Below are positions 15,350 to 23,704 of a stretch of 64,000 bases of DNA, piece by piece. A model generated the notes under the pieces. It worked only from the letters and a program-made list of their open reading frames with translations. It did not search any database and had not been told where the DNA came from. The position numbers and the translations under genes were made by a program. Within the stretch, counting starts at the first letter, position 1. Every line of letters begins with the position of its first letter. The stretch is from Kribbella sp. ALI-6-A (lineage in GTDB: Bacteria > Actinomycetota > Actinomycetes > Propionibacteriales > Kribbellaceae). The stretch lies in the NCBI RefSeq assembly GCF_001984195.1, contig NZ_MTQN01000009.1, positions 1,054,001 to 1,118,000 of the forward strand, given 5' to 3'.

Positions 15350-16123
15350 ATGCGGTACGTCGGGGTCGACCTCGCCTGGGGTCAACGTGGCGTCACCGGT
15401 CTGGCCGTTCTCGACGCGTCGGGCGCCCTGCTGGACGTCACCGTTCTGCAGACCGACAGCGACATCCTCACCTGGTTGCGTCGTTGGACCGCCGGGCCGT
15501 GCTTCGTGGCGTTCGACGCGCCGATCGTCGTGCGCAATGCCGGCGGCCATCGGCCGTGCGAACGCCTGATCTCGCAGTATTTCGGGCGCTTCGGCGCGTC
15601 CTGCCACGCGGCCAACACCGCGAACCCGAGCTTCACCGACGGCTCGCGCGCGTTCCGCTTCATCCAGGAGCTCGAGCTCGACCTCGATCCCGGGTCGGAG
15701 CGGCACGCCGCGGAGGTCTACCCGCATCCGGCGCTGGTCACCCTGTTCGAGCTGCCGCGCATCCTGCAGTACAAGGCGAAGCCGGGCCGCGACTTCGCCC
15801 ACCTGCACGGCGAGATGCTCCGCCTCACCCAGTACGTCGAGTCGCTGGCCAACGCTTCGCCACCACTGGTGCTGGAACACAGTCCCGCCTGGCAATTGCT
15901 CCGCGATCAGCTGGCAACCGCCGCCCGCAAGGCTGATTTGAAACGGATCGAGGACGCGCTCGACAGCATCGTGTGCGCCTACATCGCGGCCTACGCGACC
16001 ACGCATCCCAGCCGGGTCCGCTACTTCGGCAGTCCGGACACGGGCCAGATCCTCGTACCGGTCACGCCCGACCAGGCAGCGCGCTACGACCTCGAAGCCG
16101 TCGCGCCGGCTACTCGCTGCTGA
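15350..16123 (+). CDS. DUF429 family protein (RNase H-like fold)
   Basis: The 257-aa protein has the DUF429 hallmarks: MRYVGVDLAWGQRGVTGLAVL with the first acidic strand, CFVAFDAPIVVRN with the second, the central GHRPCERLISQYFGRFGASCHAANTAN-like block, and HAAEVYPHPALVTLFEL. The last helix carries DLKRIEDALDSIVCAYIAAY, with further acidic residues. The fold is RNase H-like and probably binds metal; no reaction has been established. The ATG at 15350 was chosen because the family starts at this point, although no strong ribosome-binding site precedes it. Its 3' end overlaps the convergent pyrE gene by 14 bp. Confidence 0.82.
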   Translation: MRYVGVDLAWGQRGVTGLAVLDASGALLDVTVLQTDSDILTWLRRWTAGPCFVAFDAPIVVRNAGGHRPCERLISQYFGRFGASCHAANTANPSFTDGSRAFRFIQELELDLDPGSERHAAEVYPHPALVTLFELPRILQYKAKPGRDFAHLHGEMLRLTQYVESLANASPPLVLEHSPAWQLLRDQLATAARKADLKRIEDALDSIVCAYIAAYATTHPSRVRYFGSPDTGQILVPVTPDQAARYDLEAVAPATRC

Positions 16124-16631
16124 GATCAGCCGCCCGCAGCAACGAGATCAGCCCGAGGCCGCTCTCCTCGAGCGCCTCCGCGCCGCCCTGCTCGCGATCG
16201 ATCACACACAAGGCCTCGCGGACATCGGCGCCGAGCCCGCGCAGGTCCTGTGTCGACAGCACGATCTGCCCGCCGCTGGTCACCACGTCCTCGACCACCA
16301 GCACGCGGCGCCCCTCGATGTCAGCCCCCTCGGCCAACCGCGAGGTCCCGTACTTCTTCGCTTCCTTGCGGACGAACGCGCACGGCAAGCCCGTGTGCCG
16401 CCCGAGCGCGGTGACGACCGGAATCCCGCCCATCTCCAGCCCGGCGAGCACCTCGGTCTCCGCCGGCACCAACGGCACCATCGCCGCCGCGACCGCGTCC
16501 AGCAGCACCGGGTCAGCCTCGAACCGGTACTTGTCGAAGTAGTGATCGGTCGTCCGCCCCGACCGCAGTGTGAACTGCCCGGTCAGATGCGCCACGTCGT
16601 AGATCCGCCGCCCCAGCTCCGCTTTGTCCAC
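16110..16631 (-). CDS. pyrE: Orotate phosphoribosyltransferase
   Basis: The 173-aa enzyme converts orotate and PRPP to orotidine 5'-phosphate in pyrimidine synthesis. The PRPP-binding motif RVLVVEDVVTSGGQ spans about residues 109-122. The flexible catalytic loop carries FVRKEAKKYGTSRLAEG with the conserved lysines, and the N-terminal TLRSGRTTDHYFDKYRFE matches the OPRTase substrate region. Length is typical. The gene is not with other pyr genes, as is common in actinobacteria. It is likely cotranscribed with the exonuclease gene, whose stop lies 16 bp upstream of the pyrE start. Confidence 0.93.
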   Translation of the reverse strand: MDKAELGRRIYDVAHLTGQFTLRSGRTTDHYFDKYRFEADPVLLDAVAAAMVPLVPAETEVLAGLEMGGIPVVTALGRHTGLPCAFVRKEAKKYGTSRLAEGADIEGRRVLVVEDVVTSGGQIVLSTQDLRGLGADVREALCVIDREQGGAEALEESGLGLISLLRAADLSSE

Positions 16632-16646
16632 GCCGCCGACCCTAGA

Positions 16647-17891
16647 TCACCCGGCCTGCCGCTCGTCGAGCGGCAGCAGGTGCGCCGGCAGCAATCGGCG
16701 GAACGCCTCCACCGCGATGATCGGTACGCCGTACTCCCGGGCCGTCCGGGCCTTCAGCGACAAGCTGTCCACGTCGGCGGCGACCACGAACGTCGTGTCC
16801 GGCCGCACCGCCTCCTGCGGACTGAACCCGGCCGCGACCGCCCGGTCCCACCACACCTCCCGCGGCTCGACCATGTCCCCGGTGAACACCATCGTGCTGC
16901 CCGGCGGAAATCCGCCGGCTCCGGGCCGCGCCGGCACGACGTACTGTCCGTTGCTCGCGGCAACCAATGCGTCGTCGACGTCGCAGGCGTGCCGCCCGAG
17001 CATCGTCGCCACCCGGTCGAGATCCGCGCGCTGGTCGTCGGTGATCTCGCCGTCCAGCCAGACGGCCGCGGCCAGCTCAGCGAGGTAGACGCCGTGCAAC
17101 TGGTCGACCTGCGACCGGGTCAGGCCGAGATCCGTCGCCACGTGCACCAGCAGATCGGCACCGGCCGCGTCGATCTCACGATCCGCGAGCAGTGTGTCGA
17201 GCACGCCGAGGTAGGAGTCGGCCTGCGGCGGCTGCGGAACCCGTGGCAACTGGTCGACGAGTCGACTCATCCACCCGTGCCGGCCACCCGCGTGCACCGG
17301 CCGCACGGTGGGAGTGAAATGCGTGCCCGGCAGCTCCGGCCAGGGCAGGTCGCGGATCTCCTCGTAGGCCCACTGCCACGGAGGTGGTGACGGGAACGAG
17401 CGCAGGTACGTGCTGAACAGCTCGGCCGTGGCGCGGGTGTCCGCGAGCGCCGAGTGCCAGCCCTCCAAGGTGATCCCGGCGGCCGCGCAGCACGCGCCGA
17501 GCGTCCGCTTCGACCCCGGATACAGGTAGCCGGCCAGCGCCATCGTGCACATCGACCGCTCGGTGATCAGCGGCACGACATGCCCGAGCCGGGCGAACTC
17601 CGCACGCAGGAAGCCGAGATCGAACTCGACGTTGTGACCGACCACCATCCGCCCGGCGAGCAGCTCACCGAGATGGCGCGCGACATCGACGAACTCCGGC
17701 GCGGCCAGCACGTCGGCGGTCAGGATCCCGTGGATGTGCTGCGGACCGAGGTCGCGCTGCGGATTCAGCAGCGTCACCCACTCGTGCTCGAACCGGCCCT
17801 GGGCGTCCAGCAGCACGACGGCGATCTCGATCACCCGATGCCGGTGCCCGGGCAGCAGGCCGGTCGTCTCGGTGTCGATGACGGCATACAT
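16647..17891 (-). CDS. DEDDh 3'-5' exonuclease (Pol III epsilon-like) with C-terminal BRCT domain
   Basis: The 414-aa protein starts at ATG 17891 behind GAGGAGG. Residues 1-170 are a DnaQ-type exonuclease with VIDTETTG (Asp6, Glu8), GHNVEFDLGFL and HSALADTRAT, supplying all DEDDh residues. A middle helical region of about 130 residues follows (GVLDTLLADREIDAAGADLL, then DDQRADLDRVATMLG), possibly TerB-like. The C-terminal part (GSTMVFTGDMVEPREVW, ending VPIIAVEAFRRLL) looks like a BRCT domain. It probably acts in DNA repair or RNA/DNA processing rather than as the replicative proofreader, because it is encoded apart from polymerase genes. Confidence 0.88.
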   Translation of the reverse strand: MYAVIDTETTGLLPGHRHRVIEIAVVLLDAQGRFEHEWVTLLNPQRDLGPQHIHGILTADVLAAPEFVDVARHLGELLAGRMVVGHNVEFDLGFLRAEFARLGHVVPLITERSMCTMALAGYLYPGSKRTLGACCAAAGITLEGWHSALADTRATAELFSTYLRSFPSPPPWQWAYEEIRDLPWPELPGTHFTPTVRPVHAGGRHGWMSRLVDQLPRVPQPPQADSYLGVLDTLLADREIDAAGADLLVHVATDLGLTRSQVDQLHGVYLAELAAAVWLDGEITDDQRADLDRVATMLGRHACDVDDALVAASNGQYVVPARPGAGGFPPGSTMVFTGDMVEPREVWWDRAVAAGFSPQEAVRPDTTFVVAADVDSLSLKARTAREYGVPIIAVEAFRRLLPAHLLPLDERQAG

Positions 17892-17998
17892 CCGCGACGC
17901 CTCCTCGGAATCGGTCCGTGGTGTCCAGCTACGACCAGCCAATCACAGGCCACCGACAATTCCGGCCCGCCCAATCGCAGGCCGGTCCCAGGCCCGTC

Positions 17999-18631
17999 TC
18001 AGGCCGGTACGTCGACCGCGATCTCCTCGCCGAGCGTCGCCCCGAGCCCGAGATCCAGGTCGTCACCACTCCAGAACCGGCCCGGGTCGTACCAGTTCGG
18101 CCGCCGTCCACCCGGCAGCAGCCCCATCTCCTCGTAGGTCAGCGCGACCACCTCGGCGCAGTACGCCGTCTCGAGCACCAGCTCGCGCTGACCACGCCGG
18201 AACGCCGGGATCCGGCCGCGCAACCATCGCGAGGCCAGCCGCGCGGTCGACGGGAACGGCGTACCGTCCAGGCGCGCGACCACCCGCAGTACGGCGTCCT
18301 CCATCTCCTTGCCGACCTCGGGATCCAGCTGCCGCAGCCAGGCCCGCTGGCCGTACTTGTGCACCCAGGTCGTCACCGCGTCGCGCAGGTCGTGCAACTG
18401 GGCACCGCGCTGGTGGTTCCCGGTCCAGACGTCGGGCAGCGAGCGGCCGAGCTCCGCGTGCCACATCAGTGGTGGCAGGTCCTCGATCACGATCGCCATG
18501 CCGACGTGGTTGATCGGGCTGTTCGTGGTCAGCTGGATCGCCCGGTCGGCCGCGGAAGCCCCGCGAAACAGCCAAATGTCACCCGTTCGTGTCAGATCCG
18601 TAGCCTCGTCCAGCGTTATCCGCGTCTCCAC
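17999..18631 (-). CDS. Circularly permuted papain-fold (YiiX/NlpC-like) protein
   Basis: The 210-aa protein has the motifs of the permuted NlpC/P60-YiiX group: a histidine in SPINHVGMAIVIEDL comes first and the cysteine in ETAYCAEVVALTYEEMGLL comes later. This is the reverse of classical NlpC. DIWLFRGASAADRAIQLTT matches the N-terminal strand that precedes the histidine in this group. It has no signal peptide, so it probably acts in the cytoplasm. Members may hydrolyse amide or thioester bonds, but the substrate is not known. Its start is only 18 bp from the divergent 51-aa gene, leaving very little room for promoters. Confidence 0.72.
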   Translation of the reverse strand: METRITLDEATDLTRTGDIWLFRGASAADRAIQLTTNSPINHVGMAIVIEDLPPLMWHAELGRSLPDVWTGNHQRGAQLHDLRDAVTTWVHKYGQRAWLRQLDPEVGKEMEDAVLRVVARLDGTPFPSTARLASRWLRGRIPAFRRGQRELVLETAYCAEVVALTYEEMGLLPGGRRPNWYDPGRFWSGDDLDLGLGATLGEEIAVDVPA

Positions 18632-18649
18632 ATCGCTAGGTTAGTGCTC

Positions 18650-18805
18650 ATGAAGGTTTGGAAGGTGCTCGGAGTCGCGGGTCTTGTCGGTGTCGCGGCG
18701 ACCGGTGTGGTGATCGCGCGGGGTGAGCGCAAGCGCCGCGCCTACACACCCGAAGAGGTCCGCGACCGGCTCAAGGCCCGGGTCAAGGAAGCCGCCAGCG
18801 CCTGA
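18650..18805 (+). CDS. Single-TM small protein, 51 aa
   Basis: The protein MKVWKVLGVAGLVGVAATGV continues with a basic cytoplasmic-looking tail (GERKRRAYTPEEVRDRLKAR). One hydrophobic helix at residues 5-24 would anchor it in the membrane with the charged helix in the cytoplasm. It starts 18 bp from the divergent papain-fold gene and ends 9 bp before the stop of the convergent phosphoesterase gene. Similar short membrane proteins are common in actinobacteria and usually escape annotation; no function is known. Confidence 0.65.
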   Translation: MKVWKVLGVAGLVGVAATGVVIARGERKRRAYTPEEVRDRLKARVKEAASA

Positions 18806-18814
18806 CCCGCCGCC

Positions 18815-19306
18815 CTAGAGGTTGTGCAGGGCAACGTTTTCCAGCCGGCCGGACGTGATCGTCGCCGTCTGGTAGGTGCAGTACGGCTGCCGGCGGCGAT
18901 CCGTCGGTGATCCGGGGTTGAGCAGCCGCAGACCCCGCGGTGACGTGGTGTCCCACGGGATGTGGCTGTGCCCGAACACCAGCAGGTCGACGTCCGGGAA
19001 CGCCTTCTCGCAGCGCAGCTCCCGCCCCTGCTTGCCGCCGGTCTCGTGGACGACGGCGACCCGCAGACCGTCCAGCGTCTCCCGGGCGATCTCCGGCAGC
19101 CGCCGACGCAGCTCCGGGCCGTCGTTGTTGCCCCAGCAGCCGATCAGCCGGTCCGCTCGCTCGGTCAGTTCGTCCAGCAGCTCGACACTCACCCAGTCGC
19201 CGGCATGGATCACCACGTCGGCGTCGTCGACCGCCTCCCAGACCTGCTCCGGCAGCTTCTTCGCCCTCACCGGCAAGTGGGTGTCAGAGATCAGCAGCAG
19301 CTTCAT
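18815..19306 (-). CDS. YfcE-type metallophosphoesterase
   Basis: The 163-aa protein has the calcineurin-like phosphoesterase motifs: LLISDTHLP (DxH), VIHAGDWV (GD), CWGNNDGPEL (GNND), VHETGGKQG in place of the usual VxHG, and FGHSHIPW (GHSH). It should bind two metals and hydrolyse phosphodiesters in the cytoplasm, as characterised YfcE/MJ0936 proteins do; the physiological substrate is unknown. It is the second gene of a two-gene operon, beginning three bases after the epimerase stop codon. Confidence 0.9.
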   Translation of the reverse strand: MKLLLISDTHLPVRAKKLPEQVWEAVDDADVVIHAGDWVSVELLDELTERADRLIGCWGNNDGPELRRRLPEIARETLDGLRVAVVHETGGKQGRELRCEKAFPDVDLLVFGHSHIPWDTTSPRGLRLLNPGSPTDRRRQPYCTYQTATITSGRLENVALHNL

Positions 19307-19309
19307 GCC

Positions 19310-20302
19310 TCACTCTGTGCCCAGCTGCGCGATCAGTTCACGTTCCCGCGCCGGGCTGAGTCCTGCTTTGCGCTCCCGGTCCAGCCCGAGCTCGCGCTCC
19401 CACTCCAGCGTGTCCCGGATGAGCTCCTCCCGGGACCTGTGCTGCAGCCCGGCTCGGACCGCTGCCTGTCCGCTGCGGTTCGACCAGCCTTCGTAGCCGG
19501 GCTCGGTCAGCCACATGGCCAGCGACTCCGGTCCCATGTACTGCTCGACCTTCTGCTCCTCCAGCCACTCCCTCGGGGCGAGCACCACCGGACCGGTGTG
19601 ACCACCGATCGCCCGCGACGCCTCGATCCACTCACCGAAGGGCACCACCGGCCCGACGGTGTCGTACGTCCCGGTCACGCCGCGCTCAGCGCAGTCGAGC
19701 AGCCAGGAGGCGAGGTCGCGTACGTCGACGACCGACGTCGGCAGCTCTGGCGTGTCCGGCACCAGCAGCGGCTCCTCCGGTGCTCTGGCCGCGCGGGCGA
19801 CCCAAGCTCCGGCCCGGTCGCTCCGGTCGCCCGGACCGCCGATCAGACCCGCCCGTGCGATCACCAGGCGGTCCCCCACCGCGGCTGACGACGCCTGCTC
19901 GCAGGCGACCTTCGCCTCGCCGTACTGGTCGCGCTCGGCCGTCTCCGCGTCAGTCGGCTCGCGCAGTGCGGCGGACTCGTCAGCGCCCGGCGTACTGAAG
20001 TCGGCGTAGGCGTTGCCGGACGACACGTAGGTCCAGTGCTTGGCGTGCTCGCCGAACGCCGCCAACGCCTCCTTGACGAAGCCCGGCTGCCAGGAGACCT
20101 CGAACACGGCGTCCCACTCCCGCTCCGGTACGCCGTCGTACGCGCTGGGCTTGCTCCGGTCCGCGGCGACCAGCGTCGCTCCGTCCACCACGTCACCGCT
20201 CTCGCCGCGGGCCAGACAGGTCACCGCGTGACCCCGTGCGAGCGCCTGCGCCGAGATCTCCCGCCCGAGGAAGGCCGTGCCGCCCAGTACCAGAATCTGC
20301 AT
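19310..20302 (-). CDS. NAD-dependent epimerase/dehydratase family protein
   Basis: The 330-aa protein starts at ATG 20302 with the nucleotide-binding motif [18 protein letters not shown]. It has [11 protein letters not shown], and [11 protein letters not shown] containing the Tyr-xxx-Lys pair of extended short-chain dehydrogenases. It resembles the reductase/CSP41-like branch rather than a defined sugar epimerase, so a nucleotide-sugar or small-alcohol substrate cannot be assigned. The gene precedes the phosphoesterase gene by three bases and the two are probably cotranscribed. Confidence 0.85.
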   Translation of the reverse strand: MQILVLGGTAFLGREISAQALARGHAVTCLARGESGDVVDGATLVAADRSKPSAYDGVPEREWDAVFEVSWQPGFVKEALAAFGEHAKHWTYVSSGNAYADFSTPGADESAALREPTDAETAERDQYGEAKVACEQASSAAVGDRLVIARAGLIGGPGDRSDRAGAWVARAARAPEEPLLVPDTPELPTSVVDVRDLASWLLDCAERGVTGTYDTVGPVVPFGEWIEASRAIGGHTGPVVLAPREWLEEQKVEQYMGPESLAMWLTEPGYEGWSNRSGQAAVRAGLQHRSREELIRDTLEWERELGLDRERKAGLSPARERELIAQLGTE

Positions 20303-20464
20303 GGCACCCAGCCAAGCAGCCCGTAGCAGCAATTCCCACTGCCTCTGCTGACAGCAGATCGTTGCCCATCCCCCGCAGCGAGTCATCGGTGGGCTCATGC
20401 CCTTGCGGAGGGGCGCGGGTGCGGAGCACTGTCGGCAGGAGGAGAACTACCACCAGGGGGAGTC

Positions 20465-20788
20465 ATGACAGGTTTTGTGCAACTCATCGAGTACCGGACC
20501 TCCCGGCCGGACGAGATCGCCGCGCTGATGTCCGACTACCGCGGCAAGCGAGAGGCCGAGGCTGCCGACGGACCTTCGCCGACTCGGGTGATGGTGTGCT
20601 CGGACCGCGACGAGAGCGGCCGGTACACCTCGATCGTCGAGTTCGCGTCGTACGAGGAGGCGATGGAGAACTCCAACCGGCCGGACACCAGCGAGTTCGC
20701 GTCCGCCTTGATGGAGCTGTGCGACGGGCCGCCGACGTTCCACAACCTCGATCTGCTGGAGGTCGAGGAGTTCCAGCGGAAGTCCTGA
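20465..20788 (+). CDS. Dimeric alpha/beta-barrel-like hypothetical protein, 107 aa
   Basis: The 107-aa protein starts at ATG 20465 behind GGGGAG. It has the strand-helix pattern of a ferredoxin-like dimeric barrel: TGFVQLIEYRTSRPDEIAALM, then TRVMVCSDRDESGRYTSIVEFASYEEAMEN and PTFHNLDLLEVEEF. Such domains include antibiotic monooxygenases and many small ligand-binding proteins, but no catalytic residue can be recognised. It is a single gene with two strong terminators directly downstream. Confidence 0.7.
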   Translation: MTGFVQLIEYRTSRPDEIAALMSDYRGKREAEAADGPSPTRVMVCSDRDESGRYTSIVEFASYEEAMENSNRPDTSEFASALMELCDGPPTFHNLDLLEVEEFQRKS

Positions 20789-20799
20789 CAACGACGAGC

Positions 20800-20833
20800 G
20801 GGCCGGGCACCGGAGGGAGTTCGGTGCCGGCCC
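20800..20833 (+). terminator. Hairpin terminator 1 after the 107-aa gene
   Basis: GGGCCGGGCACCG pairs with CGGTGCCGGCCC with one bulged G, 11 bp after the stop codon. It forms a tandem with the next hairpin. Confidence 0.7.
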
Positions 20834-20845
20834 ACTCGGGGTGAG

Positions 20846-20873
20846 GACCGGGTCCGCGGCGCCGGACCCGGTC
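20846..20873. terminator. Hairpin terminator 2, 11-bp perfect stem
   Basis: GACCGGGTCCG and CGGACCCGGTC pair perfectly around CGGCGC. It lies between the rightward 107-aa gene and the leftward 189-aa gene and may end transcription from both sides. Confidence 0.7.
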
Positions 20874-20920
20874 GTGGTCGGTGGACTGGAGTCGTGAGGT
20901 GGAAGCCAGTCCGTGGATGG

Positions 20921-21490
20921 TCAGATCAGATCGGTGAAGCCCGTACGCCGGTGCGTCCGTGAGGCCGGCTCCATGAACTCCGAGAACAGCCCCTTGTGCT
21001 GCGAGAACCCCGACCGCTCCGCGGGGAAGATCGGGCCGGCCGATCCGTGCTCGGCGGGGAAGATCGGCGCGGTCGCCTTCGAGTTCGGCGCGGTTCCTGG
21101 AGGGCGCTCGACGCCGTCCGGCGCCGGCGCGTCCCCTGCGGAGTCTCCCCGCGAGTGCCGCCCGGACAAGCTCGGCCCGGGTCCCTCGTCCACCGCCTCC
21201 GGTGCCGGGTGCAACTCCGGCCAGGGCTGCGGCGGCAGATCCTCCCGCCGCGGCACCTTCGGATCAGGCCCTGGATCCGGGTCCAGCCACTCGACCTCGG
21301 TAGCGCCCCCGTGCCCGTGGATGGCGATCACCGAGTCGATCCCGTCCCAGACCGTGGTCGTCGGATAGTCCCCGAACCACCGCAACGCGACCGCCCCGTC
21401 GGTGAACTGAACCCCCTCGGCGACGGGCCCGGTCCCACTCACCCCGGACACGTCCTCGTACCGCATCAACCGAAACCGGCGAGAGCTCAT
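20921..21490 (-). CDS. Hypothetical protein with N-terminal actinobacterial domain and disordered tail
   Basis: The 189-aa protein starts at ATG 21490, overlapping the stop codon of the 76-aa gene (ATGA). The first 80 residues form a compact domain (FRLMRYEDVSGVSGTGPVAE, then VALRWFGDYPTTTVWDGIDS and IHGHGGATEVEWLDPD) seen in many actinobacterial hypothetical proteins. The remaining half is Pro/Gly/Ser-rich and likely disordered, ending in a basic segment (RTHRRTGFTDLI). No catalytic motif is visible. It may belong to the FtsK-associated gene cluster upstream or only be its neighbour. Confidence 0.72.
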   Translation of the reverse strand: MSSRRFRLMRYEDVSGVSGTGPVAEGVQFTDGAVALRWFGDYPTTTVWDGIDSVIAIHGHGGATEVEWLDPDPGPDPKVPRREDLPPQPWPELHPAPEAVDEGPGPSLSGRHSRGDSAGDAPAPDGVERPPGTAPNSKATAPIFPAEHGSAGPIFPAERSGFSQHKGLFSEFMEPASRTHRRTGFTDLI

Positions 21491-21717
21491 TTCGGCGCGA
21501 CCTCCCACAACCGCTCACCGGGCAACGGCCGCCCCGATCCGGGATCAGCCGCCGACACCGGTTCGCTGGTCACGCGAAGCCCCGCGAACCGCCGCGACAT
21601 CGCCGCGACGTACCGATCGGCCAACTCCGCCTCGGCGCAGTAGTCCGCGACCACGTGGTCGCCGAACCAGACCCGGACCCGCCGCCGCTGCCGCGGCCCG
21701 GCTTGGTCCCCGCCCAT
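21487..21717 (-). CDS. Small hypothetical protein, 76 aa
   Basis: The protein begins MGGDQAGPRQRRRVRVWFGD and has a short alpha/beta core (HVVADYCAEAELADRYVAAMSRRFAGL) but no recognised family. Its stop overlaps the start of the 189-aa gene by four bases, so both are translated together. It lies 205 bp downstream of the five-gene FtsK operon in the same direction; a separate promoter in that gap is possible. Confidence 0.68.
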   Translation of the reverse strand: MGGDQAGPRQRRRVRVWFGDHVVADYCAEAELADRYVAAMSRRFAGLRVTSEPVSAADPGSGRPLPGERLWEVAPK

Positions 21718-21922
21718 CAGTGCACCCGACGCAAAACCAGGAGGCGAGACGATCCGCCCCGTGACCTACCCACCAGCGACCTCGACAACCTGCACATCAC
21801 GTCAATCACTTCCACTTCCCTGTGGGGATGGGTTCACAGGTAGTGACGAAGCGCTCACGGCTTCATGACGCGATTTCCCAGAAGTTTTCGCCACGCCCGC
21901 CTGGAGGCGACCTACGCTGCGC

Positions 21923-22354
21923 TCAGACCAGCCGCTCGCGCACCTCACGCGGCGTGATCCCGGTGACGAGCTCCACGCTCCGCATCGACCCCGGCTCGAT
22001 CAGGTGCAGCCCCGAATCCCCGGGCGCCACGTCCGCCGCGAACCACACCGCGAACTCGGCCGCGCCCTCCAGATCCGCAGGGTCCAACGTCACCGCCTGC
22101 CCCGTCCCGCTCAACGCGATTCCCAACTCCCCTCGCCCAGATCCGCCGGGAATCAACGCCTCCAAAATCATCGAAGAACCCCCCACCGAGCCGAAACCGA
22201 CCCGAACGTCAGGCCATCGCCCCCGCAATGCCACCGCGAGATCCTCGGCAGAAACACTCCACGCCGACTCCTCCAGCGGCGCCAGGACGTACCGCTCAAT
22301 CGTCGGCCACCACGGCGAGCGGCTCCCCAGAAAGATCTCGTCACTGTCGGACAT
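21923..22354 (-). CDS. Hypothetical protein, last gene of the FtsK operon
   Basis: The 143-aa acidic protein starts MSDSDEIFLGSRSPWWPTIE and is predicted to be an alpha/beta single-domain protein (RYVLAPLEESAWSVSAEDLA, then VRVGFGSVGGSSMILEALI and FAVWFAADVAPGDSGLHLI). There is no signal peptide or membrane segment. It starts 18 bp after the repeat-protein stop, so it belongs to the same transcript. Its size and position would suit an accessory or immunity-like role, but nothing in the sequence proves that. Confidence 0.7.
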   Translation of the reverse strand: MSDSDEIFLGSRSPWWPTIERYVLAPLEESAWSVSAEDLAVALRGRWPDVRVGFGSVGGSSMILEALIPGGSGRGELGIALSGTGQAVTLDPADLEGAAEFAVWFAADVAPGDSGLHLIEPGSMRSVELVTGITPREVRERLV

Positions 22355-22372
22355 GCATCTCCTTGGCGAGCG

Positions 22373-23695
22373 TCACGAGCCGGGACCGGCGCCTTGATCT
22401 CGACTCTCGTGAGGCTTCAGCACACCGTCCGGGCCGTCCACCCTAGGCTCGAGATCGTCTTCCAATGCCCGCGGCTCGAACTCCGGGTCCTCCACCTCCA
22501 CGTCGATCGCCGGTACGTCGACCGCATCCGGCGGCTCGGTCGCCTCGAAGTCAGGCAGCTCGACCTCGATCTCAGGTACGTCCACCACCTCCGGCGGCTC
22601 GGACGGATCGGACTCGTCCAGCTCAACATCGACTGCCGGTACATCGATCGCTTCCGGGGGCTCGGTCGGCTCATAGTCCGGCAGTTCGACGTCGACCACC
22701 GGTACGGCGACCTCCGGCTCATCCGGCCCTTCGGCGTACTCGAAGTTCGCCGTGACCCGGTCGACCTCGATCACCAGCTCGACGCGCTCCCACCGCTGCT
22801 CCCCCGCCGCGACCATCGCCTCCAGCAGCTCACGCGCCGCATCACCCAGGTCGACCGCGATCTCGTACGCCGGCTCGTCGTCCTCCCGGCGTTCCTCGTC
22901 GTCCTCGTCCTCCGCAGCCTTCGCCGCCGCCCGCAATTCGCCCTTCGGGTCGACGACGATCTCGACCTCGAGCTGCTTCTCCGGCTCGTCGTCCCGGCGT
23001 TCCTCCTCGTCCTCGTCCTCCGCAGCCTTCGCCGCCGCCCGCAATTCGCCCTTCGGGTCGACGACGATCTCGACCTCGAGCTGCTTCTCCGGCTCGTCGT
23101 CCCGGCGTTCCTCGTCGTCCTCGTCCTCCGCAGCCTTCGCCGCCGCCCGCAGCTCGCCCTTCGGGTCGACCACGATCTCGACCTCGAGCTCCTCCTCCGG
23201 CTGCTCCTTCTCGCGCTCCTCGGCGTCCTTGTCCTGCTGCTTGCGCAGCTGCTCGAACGCCTTCCGCGCGACCTTGATCAGCGGCGGCTCCGGCGCCTCC
23301 GGATCCTCGACCGGCTTGAACCGCGCCGTCAGCTTCTTCGTCCGCCCCCGCTCATCCCGCTCGGCAACGTCCCCGCCCCCACCGGTCGCCTTGTTGCGGT
23401 CCGCCGAGCCCGAGTCAGGCCGGTTCGTCGAGCGACCCTCACCCACCAGCCGCTCCGCCCAGGCCTTCGCCTTGGGCGGAGCCATCGACAGGTAGTGCGC
23501 AGCCGCCTCACAAGCCCGCGCGGCCGCGTCCAGCTGCTGAGCCGCGACCGTCGCCTGGCCGTGTGACGCCGCGATCGCCAGCGCCGCGTTCTCCCGGCAC
23601 CGGTCCGCCGTCCGCTGCAGGTGCACGACGACCTGCGGCACCTCGTCGAGGCACTCCACCAGGCCCCGCGCAACCCGCTGCAGGTCAGACGGCAC
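22373..23695 (-). CDS. Acidic repeat protein in the FtsK operon
   Basis: The 440-aa protein has three parts. Residues 1-75 form a helical domain with a regular Ala/heptad pattern (HLQRTADRCRENAALAIAAS), similar in size to WXG100 or ESX-substrate helical hairpins. Residues of about 76-168 are charged and flexible. Residues 170-277 hold three near-identical 36-aa repeats beginning LEVEIVVDPKGELRAAAKA. After a short folded stretch, residues 334-400 hold four 21-aa-spaced repeats (VDVELPDYEPTEPPE type). The protein is strongly acidic and lacks a signal peptide. Its start GTG at 23695 lies nine bases after the 86-aa gene. A structural, secreted or DNA-mimicking role are all possible; none is supported directly. 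Confidence 0.75.
   Translation of the reverse strand: MPSDLQRVARGLVECLDEVPQVVVHLQRTADRCRENAALAIAASHGQATVAAQQLDAAARACEAAAHYLSMAPPKAKAWAERLVGEGRSTNRPDSGSADRNKATGGGGDVAERDERGRTKKLTARFKPVEDPEAPEPPLIKVARKAFEQLRKQQDKDAEEREKEQPEEELEVEIVVDPKGELRAAAKAAEDEDDEERRDDEPEKQLEVEIVVDPKGELRAAAKAAEDEDEEERRDDEPEKQLEVEIVVDPKGELRAAAKAAEDEDDEERREDDEPAYEIAVDLGDAARELLEAMVAAGEQRWERVELVIEVDRVTANFEYAEGPDEPEVAVPVVDVELPDYEPTEPPEAIDVPAVDVELDESDPSEPPEVVDVPEIEVELPDFEATEPPDAVDVPAIDVEVEDPEFEPRALEDDLEPRVDGPDGVLKPHESRDQGAGPGS
22472..22696 (-). repeat. 21-codon repeats inside the acidic repeat protein
   Basis: Residues V334, V355, I376 and I397 start successive units with exact 63-bp spacing. Each unit has the pattern (V/I)(D/E)VEL, an acidic spacer, EPPE and DVP. 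The copies have diverged at DNA level, so this family is older than the 108-bp repeats in the same gene. Confidence 0.75.
22865..23188 (-). repeat. Three near-identical 108-bp coding repeats
   Basis: The 108-bp (36-codon) unit is repeated three times. Copies differ at only a few bases over most of their length, for example aattcgccc versus agctcgccc. The encoded unit begins LEVEIVVDPKGELRAAAKA at residues 170, 206 and 242. High DNA identity implies recent amplification or gene conversion, so copy number may vary between strains. Confidence 0.85.
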
Positions 23696-23704
23696 GCCGA
23701 AGGC

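Noticed and set aside
22865..23188. Regular 108-bp repeats that could be mistaken for a CRISPR array
   Set aside because: The repeats are in frame inside a long acidic protein, have no unique spacers, and no cas gene is nearby.
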